From NCBI GenBank assembly GCA_910592205.1, contig CAJVPJ010000886.1, positions 1 through 15,055 of the forward strand: 15,055 nucleotides of DNA. Direction: 5' to 3'. Shown piece by piece: positions 1-10,796 of this stretch. The notes beneath the pieces were generated by a model that was given only the letters and a program-made list of their open reading frames with translations, did no database searches and was not told the DNA's origin. Each line of letters opens with the position of its first letter. Position 1 is the first letter of the stretch. The position numbers were made by a program, and so were the translations under genes. The DNA is from Paraglomus occultum (taxonomy: Eukaryota; Glomeromycota; Glomeromycetes; Paraglomerales; Paraglomeraceae).

Positions 1-330
1 TTCGAAAAAATAGATTTTTCATATGTTTTACTATGTGATCGACAAAAATTACGTAGACTTTTGTCCAGTGAGTGTAGTTGTTGCGAAATATAGAAAGCTA
101 ATGACAAAAAATTGGAAAGGTTCATGAGTGGAAGTCGTCGAAACAATTACACTGTCAGCTGCTTATGTAACTAAATGAAAAAAATCAATTGACGGACTAT
201 TCCTATTAACTTTTGAAACCAAGAACTTTTTGGTTACTGCGGAACAATATAATTTTTGATCAGTTGATCTGCCATCAGCTGATCTCAAAATTAAATTTTT
301 CATTTTTCTCGTGTTTTTCTTGCTGGCAAC
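1..330. other. Upstream region of ELP1, no gene seen
   Basis: This is AT-rich sequence before the ELP1 start codon, with stops in all frames and no recognisable coding segment. The only clear structure is the imperfect inverted repeat at 258-284, listed separately. A pyrimidine-rich stretch (about 296-322) lies just before the start codon. I see no convincing TATA box. The core promoter and 5' untranslated region of ELP1 presumably lie here (inference). Confidence 0.6.
258..284. repeat. Imperfect inverted repeat upstream of ELP1
   Basis: The left arm GATCAGTTGAT (258-268) and right arm ATCAGCTGATC (274-284) are reverse complements at 10 of 11 positions, separated by the 5-base loop CTGCC. 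The right arm contains CAGCTG, an E-box-type core; the left arm has CAGTTG at the matching place. It ends 46 bases before the ELP1 start codon, so it may be a dimeric protein-binding site or a hairpin in the 5' leader. Function is inferred only. Confidence 0.55.
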
Positions 331-3300
331 ATGAGGTCACTAAGCCTTCTATCACAGTCTAGCCTTCGGCATTCTGAACCTCTCACCGGTGATCATGCAT
401 GCTTGCATGTTAATCCAGAGACCAATGACGTATACTTGGCTGGACTGGAAGATACAGAGTATGTGTTGTCGAAAATTGTATACAATCAGGTATGAAATAT
501 CAATATAATTTACGCACACTAATTAAATGCACATATTGATCTTCCTATATATAAATATTGCATCATTGAATCTGATACCAGGATGGGACTACACTTAAGC
601 CTCACAAACAACCAATACTGGGATTTCCCGCAGAGGAGAGTGGTCGTATCGTGAATATCCATTTTCTGATTGACACTCAGACCGTTTGTATTGCCTTTGC
701 TAAAGGAGCTATCGGTCTGATTGATGGTGATCAGGTATCTAGTAAAGAACGTGTTGATACTTGACGCTTTTCTTATAACAATGATTGCCATCAAGCCAAT
801 GCTAACCAGCTACTTATCAAACAAGTATGATGTCGTGGGGGAGGTTGAATCAGGAATAAGGTGTATGGAATGGAGTCCTGATGAAGAGTTAGTTATCATT
901 GTAAGCGGTACGTTTATGCAGGTCATGCAAAACAATTTGTAGAACATGATGTCAGAACGTTGCGGTGAGAGTACAACATCAATTCATACCGGTAAGCCTC
1001 TGTTTGTTATTAATTTCTTACTTGCTGGTTTTATAGGCGTCGGCACTATCATGATAATGACAAAAGACTTTGATGCGATTACCGAATTTCCTATTAATGT
1101 CGATGAGGAGGGTGAAGGTAATCAAATTATTTATCCGGCCGACAAATTCATGATATGTTATAATACTCTTGTATCCAATCTCTTAAATTATATCGTCTTA
1201 TAATCCTCAGCTGCGCCAATATCCCTCGGCTGGGGTAAGAAAGAAACACAATTTCATGGTTCAGAAGGCAAACGGGCAGCGCAGGTCAAGTTTGATATCT
1301 CGCAATACACAAAGTCACCAGACGACGATATGAAAACACGGATATCTTGGTGCGGAGATGGAAGCTATTTCTGTTGTTCCGAGTATGACTCTACGAAAGG
1401 TCAGCTATCTTACTATAGACAACTATCCATTAGACAGCTTGATCGGTTGTGAGCAGAAAGTTGATCTAATATTAAGCTTGAAACTTGGGGCAGGAAGGAG
1501 GGTAATACGGATATATAACAGGGAAGGAATATTACAGAATACTAGTGAGCCTGTTGATCAGTTAGAGCACGTTTTATCATGGCGGTAAATACATATCCCT
1601 CTTGTTTTATGTGTTCCTAAATTGTTCTTATTCTTTATCGACTCAATACAACAAACACTCTTTATCCCCAAAGTCCCGCGGGAAACTTGATTGCTTCATC
1701 GCAGCGCCTTCCACATCGTCATATAATCTGTTTCTTTGAACGCAACGGATTGCGACATGGTGATTTTGTATTGCGCGAAACGGGAGAACATAGATTAGTT
1801 GAAGTCGCATGGAATTGCGATTCGTCTATTCTTGCTGTCTGGCTGGTGAGAAAAGACACAAGTTCATCAGGTGAGAAACAACAAAAGATACGTTGAGGTT
1901 GGTGTTTATAGTTACACTTGAATTTACGCGTACCGTCTATTCTATATCTAATAAAGTGCAGTTGTGGAGTATGAACAATTATCACTGGTACCTGAAGCAA
2001 GAAATCAATAGTAGTGCAGACGATCAAATTGTTGCTATTCAATGGGACACTGAGATTTCGTTGAGATTGTATTTGGTTACAAAATGTAATGAACGAATTT
2101 ACAAGTTATGCTTATTTGCATAGTGTTGTTAATATTGTTTCTACATTTATCATAGTTGCCTACCGTCGACTGGATTACTCGTGGGAGGTTTTCTCTTCGC
2201 CGATACTGTCTCCGCATAACAATGCAGCAGTAGCAGTGATTGATGGATGTATCCTTTAACGACATTACTGACACTGTGTCCTCCATCTATATTATACTTA
2301 ATTCTGTACCATTGACTCGAATCACACAGCCTCATTGCTCCTAACTCCATTCAAACACATGAACGTCCCACCACCAATGAGCGCGTTTACACTCTCCCTC
2401 CCTGCTCCGGCATCTTATGTGTCATTTGGGCCGTTTAATAGGTGTAACGATTTTAGCGTTCTTCTCAATAATTCTCAACTTGCTCTTTTCGACTGGACTA
2501 CGGAATCAAACCAATTGCGCTCGCCACCAATAGAAGCAGGAATTGTCAACTTGAGCGAATATGAAAGTATTAGACATGTGTTATGGAAGGATCAAAAGAC
2601 GTTCGTGTTTGTGAATGCAGCTGGCATCGAGGACAAGGAGGAAATTGTCGCGATCGGAATAGACATTGAGGGAAAGCAAGGACAGGATGACAAGGAAAAA
2701 ACTAGAAATTTGGTGGTGATTGAAAGAGCCGTTTTAAAATTGGAAAAAAGCGTGGTTCGGTTGTGGAAGAGTGGGATCTCGGAGAGAGTGTTTATCGAAG
2801 ATTTTGATGGCGATGTATATGAAGGTTAGTACGAATTGAAAAATATGTAGGTGGAAAGGGATAAGGATAGGACTCTTGTCTATGCCTACAGCTATTATTT
2901 CGTCCAATTTAAACTTTATCGTGTCTAACGTTCAATGACGTTTACCTTGCAGTTCTCTTCAACACGGAAACCTCACCAACGTCAATATCACTCTCGTCAC
3001 TCGTAACACACCTTCCCGAACCATGCCCATATGTCGCATCTATCGATCTGCCAACAAGCACGGAAACACCAATCATAATAGCTCAGAGTGAACGCAACAA
3101 GTTATATGCAAATGACCGATTAATCGCGGCAGACTGTACGTCGTTCTTTGTCCACAACAAGTTTCTGGTATTTACTACGTTAAATCACCATGCCCGATTT
3201 CTGAGTATAAGTACGGATGATGAAATTAAAGGTGATTATATAGGAGAGGAAAGGAAAATGGTTACGTATAAAGTCCGAATAAGATATAAACAATGGCTTT

Positions 3301-6300
3301 TTGAATAGAGCTCGGAAATACGGTTTTGGTGACGTCACCAGATGTGAAAGACGAGACAACGAGACGCGTCGAAAGAGGGTCAAAAATAATCATTGCTGTT
3401 CAATTCGGTACATCGTTAATACTACAGGTAATTATACGTAATGCAATGTGTACTGGCAAACGAAATTCTTGGCATAACCAACGTCTACGTTATTCACGTC
3501 CGTCATACATTTTAAGATGCCTCGTGGTAATTTAGAAACCATTCATCCTCGCCCTCTGGTTCTTTCTACTGTATATGCCTCCCTCGATGCGCTCCATTAT
3601 CGTCCTGCACTCTTGTCTTGCCGTAAGCATCGCTTGGATCTCAATATCATTCATAACTATGCCCCTCAGATATTTCTACAGAACGTTGGAAAGTTTGTAA
3701 GAGATATCGACAAGACAGATCTATTTAATTTGGTTTTATCCGGTTTGAGGTGAGTCTAAAAATTGCGTTATCTGCTGTGTGACATTGGGACATGTGAGCA
3801 GATTGTTCACATGTTATCACGTGTCATGCATGAGTTGTTACACGAACTTATTGAAAATTAACTATAAAAACACGATTTCTTTTTTTCCAGTGGCGACCCT
3901 GGTACAATAAATACAATATGCGATAGTATTCGCAGAGTACTCGAGTCTGCTGATTTCAAAAAATATATACAGCCGATCCTCACTACTTATGTGAAGAAGA
4001 CACCAGCTGACCTTGAGGGTGCACTGAATGTGTTGGCTGATACAAAACGTGAGGTTTACGATAACAATGTCAGCTGGCTATTGGAGATGTATATTATTTA
4101 ACAATTTGAAAAATGATCGTTATTAGAAAAAGATCCGATCTTGGCGGAATCGGCATTAAAGTATATGATATTTCTTGCCGATGCTGATCGATTGTATGAC
4201 ATCGCACTGGGAATGTATGATTTTAGTCTTGTGTTGATGGTCGCTCAACAGTCACAGAAAGTATGTACTGACGTGACAAGCGCGTGAGTTGATTAAATGG
4301 CAACACGAAATTATTCATGCATTATGTTTTCTTTTCTTTTACAGGATCCTCGAGAATATCTTTCATTCTTGACTGAAATTCAAAAACACGATAAATATTA
4401 TCAACGGTTCAAGATAGACGATCACCTTAAGCGACACGAGAAAGCAGTAAGAAATTTGGCGTTAGCTGGTAAGTGAGTCAAAGATGAGCATTTTGAGTGG
4501 GATTTTTCAAAAGAATGCTGGAAAATAATTAGAATAGGTATGAATTGTCTTTGTACTTACCGTGACATCGCGAGATATCTTGTAATAATGACTTCTTTTA
4601 TAATAGGAGACAAGTATTTTGACGAGTGTTTAAAGTATACGCAAAAACATGGACTCTATTTGACTGCACTTGAATCGTTTGAGAAAAGGAGCGATAAGTA
4701 CAAGGTATGAAGATTTTGAAATGATCGTCTGTCAACAATATATAGGATCTGGTTGTAATTTGTCCGGCTATGTTTATTGGTCTATCATTAGGTTGTAATA
4801 GAGCTATATGGCGATTACCTTATGTCAGAACAAAAATATGAAGAGGCTGGAGTTGGTATAGTATTTTTGTTGAAAGATAGTAGTATCTATTGTAAGTCTT
4901 GGATGCCGTCTGATATACAATATATTGATGTTTTCTACAAAGCATACAAGTTATCAGAAACTCCTAGAAAAGCACTCGAGGCATACAAGGCAGCAGGTTC
5001 ATGGCGAGAAGCCATCATAATTGCTCAACAACTGGAATTTTCACCGGATGCCATAGTGGGCCTTTCTAGAGAAATTTCCGGTAACCTTCAATAATCTGTA
5101 CATGCTGAATAACGAATAATTTGCTAAACTATTATTCACCATGTCATGGCAGAGATATTGGTTGAGAAGAGACAATATGTAGAAGCAGCAAGAATGCTTT
5201 TAGATTATACGGGGGTATGTTACGGCTTTGTGTTTGATTCGTATAAACAATCTGATAATATCGTTTACTCATAATGTTATGCCATTTTAGGATCCCGAAG
5301 AGGCCATACCCTTGTTTGGTAAAGGTTATCAATGGAGTGAAGCCATTCGTATCGTAAGTCCATCCCATGCGTACAGTTTTGCCGCGCGGCCACAATTTTG
5401 CTTGTATATGAACATGGCGTATTTAATATTTCTTAGTGCTATCTACGAAATCGACGAGATTTGATAGAAACACACGTAAAACCAAGCATAAGTGAAGGTA
5501 TGAGAAACTTTTACGCGGTTTGGCGTTCTCAAGGTAATCGACTCTGATCGATACTGCGCGTATATTCGTGTTTTTTTTTTATTAGGCTACGAACATGTCA
5601 TTGAAGATATAACAGAGATGTCGACTCAATTCCATAAACAAACCAAGAGACTTGTTGAACTTAAAGAAAAGCGAATGGCACAGGAAGAAGGTATGAAATA
5701 TACAAAATGGTGATATATGTGTCTTTTATTACACTAAGTAGAAAAGTTGAAGTAACCAGTCAAGTTTTTTACGTTAGATTATACAGTTGATCAATCAATC
5801 GACAACGTCGATGTTATGTCGGATACAAGCTCAATGGCAAGTGATTTTACTCGATATACCGTATCTGCTTCTCGGTTAAGTACGGCTTCGAAAAGAACCG
5901 CGTAAGTTTGCAAAGATAATGTTGCCATTCAGAATCCGACATTGCGGGGTGTTCATTCATTGTGTCGTTTATTAAATCTGACGCAATTCAACAGCAAATC
6001 TGCCAAGACGCGTCGGCGCGAAGATCGTAAACGCGCACGTGGTAAAAAAGGAAGTCCATACGAAGTGGAGTACCTGTTTGATTCTCTTTCAAGGCTAGTG
6101 GATCGGTTTAACACACTTCAAGGTTTTAAAAAACGGGGCTTTTTTAATGATATTTGTTTATTAGTCACTGTGGTTATGCTAATTAGTTTTCCGTTATGCA
6201 GGCGACGTCAAGACTATACTACACACGTTTATGTCTCTAGCATATGTTGATAAAGCAAAGAATTTGCAAAACTCGTTTGGCAAGCTAGAAGAAGACATTG

Positions 6301-6523
6301 TTGCAGGGATTGAACAATTAGATGTAAGTGTATCTACTCAATGATCTGCATCCCCCAGACTAGTATTGCTTATCACAATCGTCTGTCTTGTCAGGTGAAT
6401 GCAAGTGCATACATTCCGGTACAAGTCACGCTAGATGACCAAACACAACCGACGCAAGCACAATTTACAAAGCCATCCGTTAGGAAACAAGCGTGGAAGA
6501 TCGAAGTGCTAGAAAACTTGTGA
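331..6523 (+). CDS. ELP1: Elongator complex protein 1 (IKI3 family), 27 exons
   Basis: Elp1 is the dimeric scaffold of Elongator, which (with the Elp3 subunit) makes the cm5U-type modification of wobble uridines in tRNA. Exons I derive (all introns GT-AG): 331-489, 582-734, 826-907, 1037-1117, 1211-1399, 1494-1584, 1674-1870, 1957-2085, 2156-2248, 2330-2824, 2953-3231, 3309-3427, 3517-3749, 3891-4048, 4127-4260, 4345-4468, 4607-4704, 4792-4855, 4943-5080, 5153-5214, 5291-5353, 5437-5497, 5586-5690, 5778-5901, 5995-6122, 6202-6323, 6395-6523. They sum to 3810 bases, 1269 residues, close to the usual ~1330. Landmarks: WD40 propeller signature GWGKKETQFHGS (~164-175), VQLWSMNNYHWYLKQE, LLLTPF and VPPPMSA (~394-410), NRLY-like NKLYANDRL, TPR-type helices with ALKYMIFLADADRLYDIALG and KALEAYKAAGSWREA, and the basic tRNA-binding segment RRREDRKRARGKKGS (~1150-1164). 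No broken frame. Exon 5's donor (GTCAGC) is the least certain junction. Confidence 0.96.
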
Positions 6524-6874
6524 ATATTTGATAATAATAATTTCCTTATTGATTTCTTTGTAAAGTAATTGTTTCTTCACGCGTATCTAAGTAGCCTTAA
6601 AAATAAGGTAGTGTAAAATCATTTATTATCATTCCAAAACTTGTTTCGCTATTAAAAATAAAGTCATTTCTAATAGTAGAGTGATATACTTTTTTTTGTT
6701 CTCTATTGATAATGAATCTTAATATATGTGCTAATTTTTCTATATAAAGCAAACAATGCAGTTAAAGCGTACACGCCATCAGTTGTCTTTTTCTCTACCT
6801 ACCAAATGTGTTTACATGATATTTTTCAGTTCGATCCCTACCGCTACCATCTAAATCTATTTATACTTTTCTTC
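6524..6874. other. Convergent 3' spacer between ELP1 and the SPX gene
   Basis: The spacer is 351 bases of AT-rich sequence between two convergent stop codons, with no gene. An AATAAA at 6657-6662 on the plus strand is 134 bases past the ELP1 stop and is the likely poly(A) signal of ELP1. On the minus strand AATAAA (plus-strand TTTATT at 6622-6627) lies about 250 bases past the SPX-gene stop. If both are used the 3' untranslated regions overlap. Confidence 0.55.
6657..6662 (+). terminator. Putative poly(A) signal of ELP1
   Basis: A canonical AATAAA hexamer lies 134 bases downstream of the ELP1 stop codon in AT-rich context. It is a plausible cleavage and polyadenylation signal. Such hexamers occur by chance in AT-rich DNA, so the assignment rests mainly on position. 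Confidence 0.45.
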
Positions 6875-9482
6875 TTACAAATGCCCGTCATCAACTTTGA
6901 CCGCAAACACCTCTTCAACAACACCAAGATGCAATATTCTCTGGCCACTTTGACACACAGGGTCCATTTCCTTCCCAATTACTATACCATCCTCGGGAGC
7001 ATAGTACGTTTCGACGAGAATGCCAAATACAGAATGAAGCGTTGCTATAGGCTCGTTTTTCTTGACCCATACGTTCACGTCAGGAAGCACTACAAAGCAA
7101 GATTTTAATATGAGCGGTGGTGCGCACATAAGCATTAATCGAATCTAACAATCCCAAATAACTCACCATTAAGAAGACCACCGCGCTTGGCAAATATCCA
7201 GTACTATAATATTGTTGATCGAGTCTTAGTACTGACACTTGTAGTAAGTAGCATTGGTAATGCGGATCCAAACTTTTTCTTATATACTTACACTCTTTGC
7301 ACATACCACCGGATCATAATCGGCGGGCTGCTTGTCATCAGGTACCATTTTCAAATTACTCAAGATATTCGTTACACCTTGTAAGGCATTTCGCACAAAC
7401 CGTTTCTGGAATTTGGATGGATCTCCAATCTCGACTATGAAAAGTTATATTAAGAGCGTGAGTTTGAAAACGTTATAAGACAACTGAATGACATTTTCTA
7501 TTCGATCGTTATATAACCAAATGAACCCACCGGTGATCGCCGGAATTCCTCTCTCCATTGCCGCACCACGCAAAGATCCGTCAGGCGACGTGTTATGCAC
7601 GATAATCTACACACATTTCAATTGTTAGTCTTGAACAACTCGCTATCAACGGGCACGTTCCATGCACATATATTGCATCGCGGCTAACCTGCGGATTCTG
7701 CAACCTTGCCATCCAACTAGTTCTTTTATCCACCATGTTCGCCCTAACGTACAAGGAATTCGCTCTTCCCTTTGACGCGGTATGCAAATCAATCAAGTAG
7801 CCCACTTTACTCACGATTCGGTCAATCAAATTAAACGCGTACACCTGTGACGTGGTACCGTTGCGTTTTCCAGGCATGACGCGATTAAGATCCGTACCAT
7901 CGCTGAATGTCCGTTGGCTCGCCAGGTAGCCAGGGATGTTGGCCACGGGAACTGCAACAACGATACCATGTAGAGCGGTACAATCGAGTTCTTGAGACAT
8001 TAGGCGGTGGATTAATGGAATTCCGTTTAGTTCGTTGCCGTGTAAAGCCGCTGTCTGGATTTTTGAGAATCAACGAGTGTTATTTTGCGTTCTCTCGGTC
8101 AAATCAATAAATTTTCCTTATCTTTGATAAATACGTACCAAACCGACAACTGGACCAGGTTTAACTCCCTATTACAATTGATGACACAAAGTTTCTAACT
8201 CGAATAAGTTTCACGGGCTTGTGTATAAAAGCGAATTCGACCAATCCTCGCCTACTTTTCTTATTAATTTGCGTGATAATAAAACACACCTTGGCAACCA
8301 TAACAGGAGCCTTTAAAGGTAAACCCAAACCATCTTCAGCCAATATCACCCATAACAACGATACTCTCCCATTTGGAAGTACATCCAAATCCAACGAAGT
8401 CATAGTCGGAATGCTTGCGTCCTCTACATCCAATGCCGACAAGTCCTGCAAGGAAGGAGTGGCAGCTGGCGACAGTGGGACATGCTTTCTCCATATCTGT
8501 CTTCCACGAGATAACAAAGCCTCGTCGCGCTCGCTAGTTACAAAACTATATGTTGTGACTATTGCCCAAAGATCTTTTCCGATCGGAGTAAAACTATATC
8601 TGTTTAGATTCGAATGAGGAGAGGCGGTTGACGTTCGGCTAGGAACGCAGGTCAAGTCGTAAAACCCGCGTGTGTTTGTGACGACTATTTCTGGTGAGCT
8701 ATGGAGAGTCGTCCTGAGATTTGACTGGACTTGTTGAGAAATCTCGTCTATTTCGCTATTTGTAGACGTTTTATAAAAGGTCCTGTCAAATTTCTTTAAA
8801 ATTTTCTGGAATCCCGTTATGTTTGTTTTAGCGAATTCTATGAAAATTGAATAGAAAAGTATGAATGATACGCTATAACCGTACGAAAAATAGATGGTGT
8901 GCGTAGAATAAGAATTACCGTGAAGATATTCAAGCGTCTGTAACAATTCGGTCATATCTTTCCGCCTACAAGCAACGACAAAAGACCCTATTTAGATACT
9001 CTTCAAATCCGGAACGTTCTTATCAAATCATTCGTACCATTGATCTTGTTCCTCTTGGGATAGACCTTTATGCCACTAGCAAACATCAATGCTAAATAAA
9101 TAATGATGTGTCAGAACGAACAATTGGAAATAGTATTCTTACCCTTAAATTAAGTTCCTCTAATGAGGCAGAAGCCTCGACTTCAATTTTTTCGTAATGT
9201 TTATTGACTTTCTCTAATTCAATAACTAGCATCTTACGAAATTTGTCAACAGCTTCATTCAACACTGCTTGGTTTTCAGAGCCTATTACGGTATTTAAGT
9301 ATATGAATTAGACTAAACACTTTTAATCAGAGGATATCTGATCTAACACAAATACCTGATCGAGAAACATTCTCGCGTTCAGCAAAAGTATCTTTTAAAT
9401 ATTTTTTGAGTTTTCTATAATTTATGTAATGTTCCGACCAGCTGGGAATAGTTCTTAGGGATAATTGTTTAGCGTATTTCAT
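6875..9482 (-). CDS. SPX domain fused to aspartoacylase/AstE-type zinc amidohydrolase
   Basis: Spliced from 11 exons on the minus strand, all GT-AG: 9482-9356, 9282-9143, 9075-9038, 8965-8919, 8837-8290, 8168-8139, 8054-7689, 7606-7531, 7434-7307, 7203-7167, 7089-6875. They sum to 1752 bases, 583 residues. The start is the ATG at 9482 because SPX domains begin at this MKxxKxL residue. Residues 1-145 form an SPX domain: MKYAKQLSLRTIPSW, then Y22, K26, and the second basic helix KILKKFD with K129, K132, K133, the known inositol (pyro)phosphate-binding surface. A low-complexity linker follows. From about residue 290 comes a zinc carboxypeptidase-like amidohydrolase: HGNE (H315, E318) and DLHT (H401) as zinc ligands, DLNR (365-368) for substrate binding, VEIG (E459) as general base, then a C-terminal beta domain (RGGLL, LPDVNVWVKKNEPIATL). 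The family removes acyl groups from N-acyl amino acids such as N-acetylaspartate or N-succinylglutamate; the substrate here is unknown. No signal peptide or membrane span, so probably cytosolic. The junctions between the two halves splice in frame (phase checked). Confidence 0.9.
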
Positions 9483-10443
9483 TTTCGTGGTGAGGATGTA
9501 GATACTTAGTCTGACGATAGATAGTTCTTTTATGTGTTCACAAAAGCAACCAGAGCCATACACAATACGCTCCAAAGACGGCTCTTTTATGGAATACGGA
9601 ATGGTCTCAGATCAGGCTTATCTAATGATAATGCATAATGACAGTTTTCCTGAAGATGATGATGATATGCCGATATAGATAACGATAAATGTTTATTGAT
9701 ATCCTCATTTGGTAGAGATCAACGGGAGTACCAGATATTGGTTACCCAACAAAAGATATAATCTGGAATGCTTATTACACAAAAAGACATGTTGGACGTG
9801 AAGCAAGCCACGAATCAAAATTTATCCGACAGACTTGGTAAAACAAATAATAAACTTACTACTAATAAGTTCCATGAGATTACTGCCACTGCCGGTAGTT
9901 TAAAATAATATTTTTTTTTCTACCGAGATACGTTGTCACCATAATAATAATACTAGCAATCAATGTCAAGCAGTATTCTTCAGGCGTATCGTTGGCGGGC
10001 GAAATAGAATAGGTAAAAAAGTTGTCATAGCAGTTGCTGTGGCCGAATAACTTAGGAAGCTGCTTACAATAGATAGTAATATTTACATAAAATTACTTTA
10101 TGGTGTATTTTTTCATAAACCACGCAGAATAATAACCACCTTTGAGTCGTTGTGGGCAGAGAACTCGTACTCGTATGTGTCGATCGGTCATAAAAGTATG
10201 ACTAAAAACGTGGGAAAATTGTAAGCAAAATAGCATATGCAGAATTTTGATTTCGTCAAACGCTTGCCAGCAAGTATAGGATGGTACACATCTTCGGAAT
10301 TGTTTATTACAACAGCGTAACTTCTAACAACGATGCAAAAATGAGAATAGTATCTTTTTATTGTTGTAATTATTTCAGTACAAATAAAATGTGAATTCTA
10401 TTTGACCTTAGAAATAAACTTCAGAAGAGAGAAAAGTCAAGTA
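9483..10443. other. Gene-poor region upstream of the SPX gene
   Basis: This stretch contains the putative 5' leader and promoter of the SPX-amidohydrolase gene (reading left) and otherwise no intact gene. A short plus-strand frame begins at an ATG near 9590 and reads 29 codons with an acidic end (EDDDD). The possible coding relic at 9669-10050 is listed separately. From about 10051 to 10443 I see only AT-rich sequence with dense stops on both strands. No tRNA-like or repeat structure was recognised. Confidence 0.5.
9669..10050 (+). pseudogene. Possible decayed coding relic, unidentified
   Basis: A frame starting at 9669 reads about 30 sensible codons, meets one TAA (about 9759), and continues in the same frame for a further 48 codons to 9908. 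The second part opens with an ATG at 9768 and is hydrophilic (it includes DVKQATNQNLSDRLGKTNNK). Just after it, another frame encodes a short hydrophobic run (YVVTIIIILAINV, about 9929-9967), and a third stays open to 10050 with KKVVIAVAVAE. A helical hydrophilic part followed by a hydrophobic anchor would fit a small tail-anchored protein, but I do not recognise the family. It could equally be chance open frame, or exons of a gene whose splice sites I could not find. Confidence 0.2.
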
Positions 10444-10651
10444 TTAGGGAATATTAATTAAAAAACAGTTCCAACAACTTGTATGTGAATATATACGCAT
10501 GTTATAGTTTCTACCTTTTGTCAACGCATACCAAGAAATACAGGGAAAATTGTGGCAAGTATATTCTCGCTTAGATCGATCTACCGGAACAGTAGAGGCT
10601 CCAATAATGATGCAAAAAGCCAAAAATAAGAGCAATGAGGGGTTTCTCCAT
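10444..10651 (-). pseudogene. Frameshifted small secreted-peptide gene, copy A
   Basis: On the minus strand an ATG at 10651 opens with M-E-K-P-L-I-A-L-I-F-G-F, the start of a signal peptide, but runs to a stop after 26 residues. The neighbouring frame, joined at a run of five T (plus-strand A at 10614-10618), continues the hydrophobic core (IIIGASTVPV), then a dibasic KR, then a segment with two cysteines (TCHNFPCISWYA), and ends at 10444. A TATA box lies 51 to 59 bases upstream. The reading suggests a precursor of a short Cys-bridged peptide cut by a Kex2-like protease, broken by one extra T. A sequencing error in the homopolymer would make it intact. Copy B lies about 300 bases to the right. 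The peptide family is not recognised. Confidence 0.4.
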
Positions 10652-10680
10652 TAAGACGAATTGAATTATGAATAGATCGT
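10497..10680. repeat. Duplicated segment, copy A
   Basis: About 184 bases here match 10797-10968 in the same orientation, with long near-identical blocks such as AAGTATATTCTCGCTTAGAT and CCGGAACAGTAGAGGCTCCA and small indels. The match ends at the GATCGT motif on the right side of each copy, so the TATA box upstream of copy A (minus strand) is not part of the duplication. It is a direct duplication with a spacer of about 116 bases. Confidence 0.85.
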
Positions 10681-10701
10681 GCAGGAAGATAAGAGACCGC
10701 A

Positions 10702-10710
10702 CTATTTATA
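10702..10710 (-). promoter_or_regulatory. TATA box of peptide gene copy A
   Basis: On the minus strand the sequence reads TATAAATAG, a near-consensus TATA box, 51 to 59 bases upstream of the copy A ATG at 10651. The spacing fits a short 5' leader. Copy B has no equivalent at this distance, so only copy A looks promoter-equipped. Confidence 0.5.
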
Positions 10711-10796
10711 GATTATATGCTTGTCGCCTCGCATTTATAATAGCTGGTATATATGAAAAAACAATAATCATAGAGGGTAACAACTGAAAACATACG

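Noticed and set aside
3-20. Small hairpin of GAAAAA and TTTTTC at the window start
   Set aside because: The arms are low-complexity A/T tracts, common in this sequence, with no gene end nearby to make it a terminator.
4822-5094. A single continuous exon in ELP1 from 4822 to 5094
   Set aside because: The unspliced reading inserts 29 residues into a conserved helix pair; splicing at 4856 and 4942 restores the family-typical AGVAYK join, so the intron is preferred.
6728-7108. Plus-strand frame of 126 codons
   Set aside because: It is antisense to the last exon of the SPX-amidohydrolase gene and part of the spacer; it has no domain and the minus-strand reading is family-typical.
8219-8617. Plus-strand frame of 132 codons
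   Set aside because: It is antisense to the large linker exon of the SPX-amidohydrolase gene, whose splicing is in frame at both ends; the serine- and lysine-rich translation is a shadow of the linker.
9712-9795. Fragment reading RYWLPN, suggestive of a fungal methyltransferase motif
   Set aside because: The match is only about six residues, with stops nearby and no flanking conserved residues; too weak to call.
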